Below, one piece after another: positions 60,436 to 64,000 of a DNA stretch of 64,000 nucleotides; positions within the stretch are counted from its first letter, which is position 1; each line of letters begins with the position of its first letter. This DNA comes from Ceriagrion tenellum (taxonomy: Eukaryota; Arthropoda; Insecta; Odonata; Coenagrionidae), in contig OY720633.1 in assembly GCA_963169105.1 (NCBI GenBank), positions 146,961,200-147,025,199 on the forward strand. The letters are read 5' to 3'. The notes under the pieces are model-generated. The model searched no databases, had not been told where the DNA came from, and saw nothing but the letters and a program-made list of their open reading frames with translations. Made by a program: the position numbers and the translations under genes.

Positions 60436-60439
60436 GCAC

Positions 60440-63400
60440 ATCCCTAAAGGGGATTTTTTTTAAGGATCTGCGCGGAAAGTATTCGCTCTACTTGCGAGAG
60501 AGTGTGTCGTGGGATAATGTGTAGGCGGCGGAAACAAGACGAAACGGTGCGGCTGGAGTTTATAAGAGAGGAATAAAGGAGCCGCGGGATAATTGCACAG
60601 AATGGGGCCAAGGTCGGCGAAATAAATGAAGCCGTACGTAGAGGACGAGCGTAGTACTAAGTTGAGTCTAAAAGGTCAACTGCGAGATTTTCCACGATCA
60701 CTGAGGAGGAGTTGCAATTGCGGCATGCTTACTCGTAGAGCTAGCTAGTTATGTTGTCTCATTCCGCGTAACGAGAGAATCTCTACGGAAATTGTGTCGG
60801 TGCTTCAAGAGTGAAGAAAAATAAAAAAGATGAACTCTAGATAAGAGCCGCTAGATTCAGCAATAATCAATTTTGTTCATATCTGCAAAAGCTAAAAGTT
60901 CGTCTTAAATCTTTCATTTGCACAAATTAAATTCATAATGCGACGATAAAACAATTGCAGTTGTTAAAGAACTTTCTGTGGCCACACGGTGCCTATCTTA
61001 CTAACGCTGTGAAGTCATAATAACTGTTCCTTGAACAGCGTACGCTCCTAACTTCGGCGCGCAAGAATGGAGAGGTTAGCCATCAATGGACTCTGAGCTC
61101 TTGCTTACCAACCCAGTGGGATCGTGGTTTTGTTATAGATCCCGTTATAATATTAACGCTAATATCCGATCGGTGTTTAATATCGCTACACAGTGACCTC
61201 ACTTGCGTCTGAAGTACAAACACCCCAGGGATTTAACTACTGGCGCAACTCCAGGCCAAACAATTTCGAGATTCCGCCTCCTAGCCACGGAAAAAAAACC
61301 CTGGCATAAATAATAAACACAAGAGTGAGCGTTTGGAAGTTTGATCGAGTGCAGAGGAAAAGCAGCGCTTGCACTACACGACTCCGGAGGGGTTTTACCC
61401 GGGCAAGACGAAGTTCTGAAAACCCAGAATCCTAGCGTCGCATCCCCACCCACCGCCCCACGCTAGTCCACACGGCGATTTAGTGGCGTTTAACAATTAT
61501 CTGAGCAGAGCAACACACAGCTCGCTGTGCGGGGCGAGGATAGGGAGAGATAGAGAGGGGGAGAGAAAGAGAGAGAGAAGGGATGCCGCCGAGTATCTCA
61601 GCTGCCTTCGTGCACCAAGAGGAGCGATCTACTGGGAGCGGGAGAGGCAGGCGCGGCGGTGGGGTGCGGGCGCGTTGTGCGCGGGCGCGGGAGAGGTGCG
61701 GGGGATGCTTGCGGGTGCAGGGGGGAGGGAGGAGGAGTGTGGGCCGCGCTGGCGACGGATATGGGAGGATGGAAAGGGGGAGAAAGGGGTGGGAGTCCAC
61801 CCCTTCCACACACGGATGACGGGGAGGCGTGGAGGCAGTCCGGCTTAAAGCCCTCCTCGCTCCCCGTCCTCAGTGAGCCTTCGTACCGCTGTGCGTCGAG
61901 GACGTATTTGGGTGAGCCGGAGGCGAGATAGACCGAGGCCGGGAGAAAGAGAGCGAAATTGGGGGTTCGGAACTCCGCCGTCGCGATCACTGGAAGCAGC
62001 ACTCCCATTTCGACTGTGGCTCGCCGTTTGCGTCTTTTATTTTGAAGGGGACCGTTCGGCTCGTCAGCAAGCCGTTTGACATCCCGTCCCCTGTTGACCC
62101 CCTCCCCCCAAGCCTCCCGCAATTCCCCTCCCCCATCTTTTAACGCCCACCCCCAAATATCCACATTGTCTGCTGACAAAACCGTGCGAAGAAAGTTTTT
62201 CTCGGAAGGAGGGGGAAGTTTCCACTATGTGGCTCAATACGCAGCAGCTCGCCGGGACAGAGACGTAAATAACATTATTCTCCATCGTTTCGCTCCGCTG
62301 GTGCGTTGTTTATTTTTTTCCTACCGGATGACACCGGATCCAATTATTTATTTTTCTCGGCATCCCAATTTGGGTTTATCGTCAAGCAATCAATTTGAAT
62401 TTATTTTCTTTACGCGAGACAAAAGATACCTTTAGGGTGGGTTCTTCCCGCCAGAGATTATCAATCAGCGCTCGAGTTACAAGCCTGTGTGACCGGTCAC
62501 CTAAACGTTTGCCTTGACGCCGATGCAAAATAGTGTGACACGTTTCTCCGTGGCTTGGTGTTTCTCTCGCGAGCGCCAGAAAGAGAAAAAAAGAGAGTGA
62601 GTCGCTTTCCGTTGGAGAGAAAAAAAGAGAAACGATTTGTTGTTCGACTTCCCTGCGACGAGACATAATTGGATTATCCCAGCCGGCCCCGTAGCCGAGG
62701 GAAAATTTTTATTCCATCTCCTTCGCGGAGTTCACAACGACGCCCGTGAGAGAATGATAAAAGGAAGAATCAGATAGGGAAAAAGAGAAGGGACGACAGA
62801 GAAAGAGAGACGGAACATTTGCTACCTGGAGATTCTCTGGAGTTCTTTTTTTTGCGTGTGTGCCCTAGTTGACCCTTTTGTGGTCGGCAATTAAGGGGGT
62901 TGACCTTCCGGGCAACGTGAGACAGGGAAGGGGAGGAGTCGACCGACCGTTTGAGGTCGAACAGGTGTGACCATGCTGCCCGGGAGACCCTGTCGACCTC
63001 CGAGCGCTGGAACACGGCCAGGAGGCGTGTCAGTTGACGAAGGAACTGTAGCATCAAGCACATCTCCGAGGCGGGAGACGTTGTGATCCTTCTGCTGAGC
63101 ACGCCCGGACGAAGGGAACACATAAATCACTCAACCAACCAGAAGGAGTTTGTCCTCCGCACGAGGAGGATGGCGTAAAAGACTTCATCCATACTTATGA
63201 TGTGCACGATTACGCTCCGTGTTGAACTATTCCCCTCACGCCCGGCAGCAGAAGAAATGGTTTAAGTTGAGCCACAGACCTGAGGGTGCAAGACGAAGGT
63301 CGTGATCCGTAAACATATCGTTAAGAGGCAATTAATTCGTCAGCCCTAGACTTGAAGACCCTCTTCAATCTTCATTTCCCTCTCCATCTTCGCACCACAT

Positions 63401-63900
63401 TGCCCCGCAGGGGCGTCAACTGCAAGGCGTTAGCTTCGTGCGTTGACTCAAATGTGCCATTTGAAAGCGGTGAACAGTCGTCGAAGAATAAAGGCGACAA
63501 GAACGTAGACTGACTCAGAAAAATAGTGCTGGGAAGGAAGGTGAGGGAGAAAGGGACTTGAGTTACGAGTCGACGAGAGACGGGATGGGATTAAGGGCTG
63601 GGAGGGCTTCTGTGGGAACAACTCAACTGCCCTCCGTACTGCGCGGGCCGCGGTAAGGATTCTTTATTAGGACTGAGAAAGGAAACGGACCTTTCTCGCT
63701 TCCCACACCTCGCGCTCGCTTTATGGTGTTTACGTCTTAACCGAATTTTGCTGCGGAGCAACAACCGTGAGGGAGGAGTTGTGGTCGAAGGGGATGGTCG
63801 GGCGTTAGCGGTTTTCAGAATTTTTTTTCACCTACGTCATGCGAGACGAAGAAATATCCATGGAATTGTGTCGTGCGACTTTTCTTCTCCGTCGGAATTA
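60440..63900. other. Extended GC-rich, CpG-containing island
   Basis: This is the longest GC-rich stretch in the window. Purine tracts (61540-61800) include (GA)n and dense GCGGG/GGGCGCG sequence. Pyrimidine tracts follow (62090-62150), and mixed CpG-rich DNA continues to about 63760. Frames of 60-190 codons overlap on both strands (for example 61598-62179 minus and 61483-61848 plus). They are Arg/Gly-, Ser/Pro- or Leu-rich with no domain. A host promoter with a non-coding first exon is the most natural reading, but no splice-linked coding exon could be found. The region to 64000 adds nothing further. Confidence 0.4.
60559..60566 (+). promoter_or_regulatory. Candidate TATA box at the left edge of the 60.4-63.9 kb island
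   Basis: GGAGTTTATAAGAGAGG is a close TATA match set in GC-rich DNA. It is preceded by GAAACGGTGCGGC and followed by CGCGGGATAATTGCACAG. If used, transcription would run rightward into the large CpG-containing island. Confidence 0.25.
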
Positions 63901-64000
63901 GGACTGTCGCACCATTTTTAGCCATTATTGTTGGAAGCGACTCGTGTACGACTCGACAGTTTTGAGTAATTTTAGCAGGAGTAAGTGAATAAGTCTTCTG

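Noticed and set aside
61598..62179. 193-codon minus-strand ORF
   Set aside because: GC-rich composition keeps several overlapping frames open on both strands. Sequence is Pro/Ser/Arg-rich with no recognised domain or splice context.

Overview
This window reads as nuclear, non-coding DNA from an arthropod, most likely an insect. It is AT-rich and has no recognisable host protein-coding gene. Almost everything I can identify is a transposable element: Penelope-like elements (PLEs), a hAT DNA transposon with a spliceosomal intron, LINE remnants, tRNA-derived SINEs and microsatellite-headed tandem repeats. The insect assignment rests on that mixture and on a CTACATC-tailed repeat near the left end that resembles, from memory, repeats common in orthopteroid insects. 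I cannot name the species. The window could be intergenic or lie inside a very long intron.

Layout. 0.9-2 kb: a LINE C-terminus followed by a CTACATC-tailed repeat. 7.8-9.5 kb: LINE remnants on the minus strand, split by a 249-bp imperfect palindrome. 11.7-13.8 kb: an old PLE with reverse transcriptase and GIY-YIG remnants between long inverted arms. 14.3-18.2 kb: a LINE RT scrap, then a hAT element with visible TIRs and an 8-bp target duplication. 21.1-21.5 kb: a LINE endonuclease remnant. 24-32 kb: scattered PLE-terminus-like hairpins. 38.3-45.2 kb: a composite repeat locus made of three ~1.84-kb units headed by (ACTG)n, followed by a tandem array of 473-bp tRNA-SINE units, bracketed by poly(A)-(TA)n and (TA)n-poly(T). 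49.5 kb: a small PLE-type palindrome. 50.5, 54.3 and 58.7 kb: further tRNA-type SINEs. 56.3-57.4 kb: a young, 5'-truncated PLE with apparently perfect 345-bp inverted arms and a 15-bp target duplication.

GC-rich, strand-asymmetric (polypyrimidine or polypurine) islands recur about every 9-15 kb (3.4, 6.4, 18.5, 32.4, 36.1, 45.6, 54.5 and 60.4-63.9 kb). Some carry TATA-like boxes and could be promoters or enhancers. The last one is long enough to be the 5' end of a host gene lying to the right, but I see no convincing exon.

The most unusual thread is a recurring hairpin of the form CTGANGA, stem-loop, GAAAC. It is hammerhead-ribozyme-like and appears at the termini of several PLE-related pieces at eight or more places in the window.
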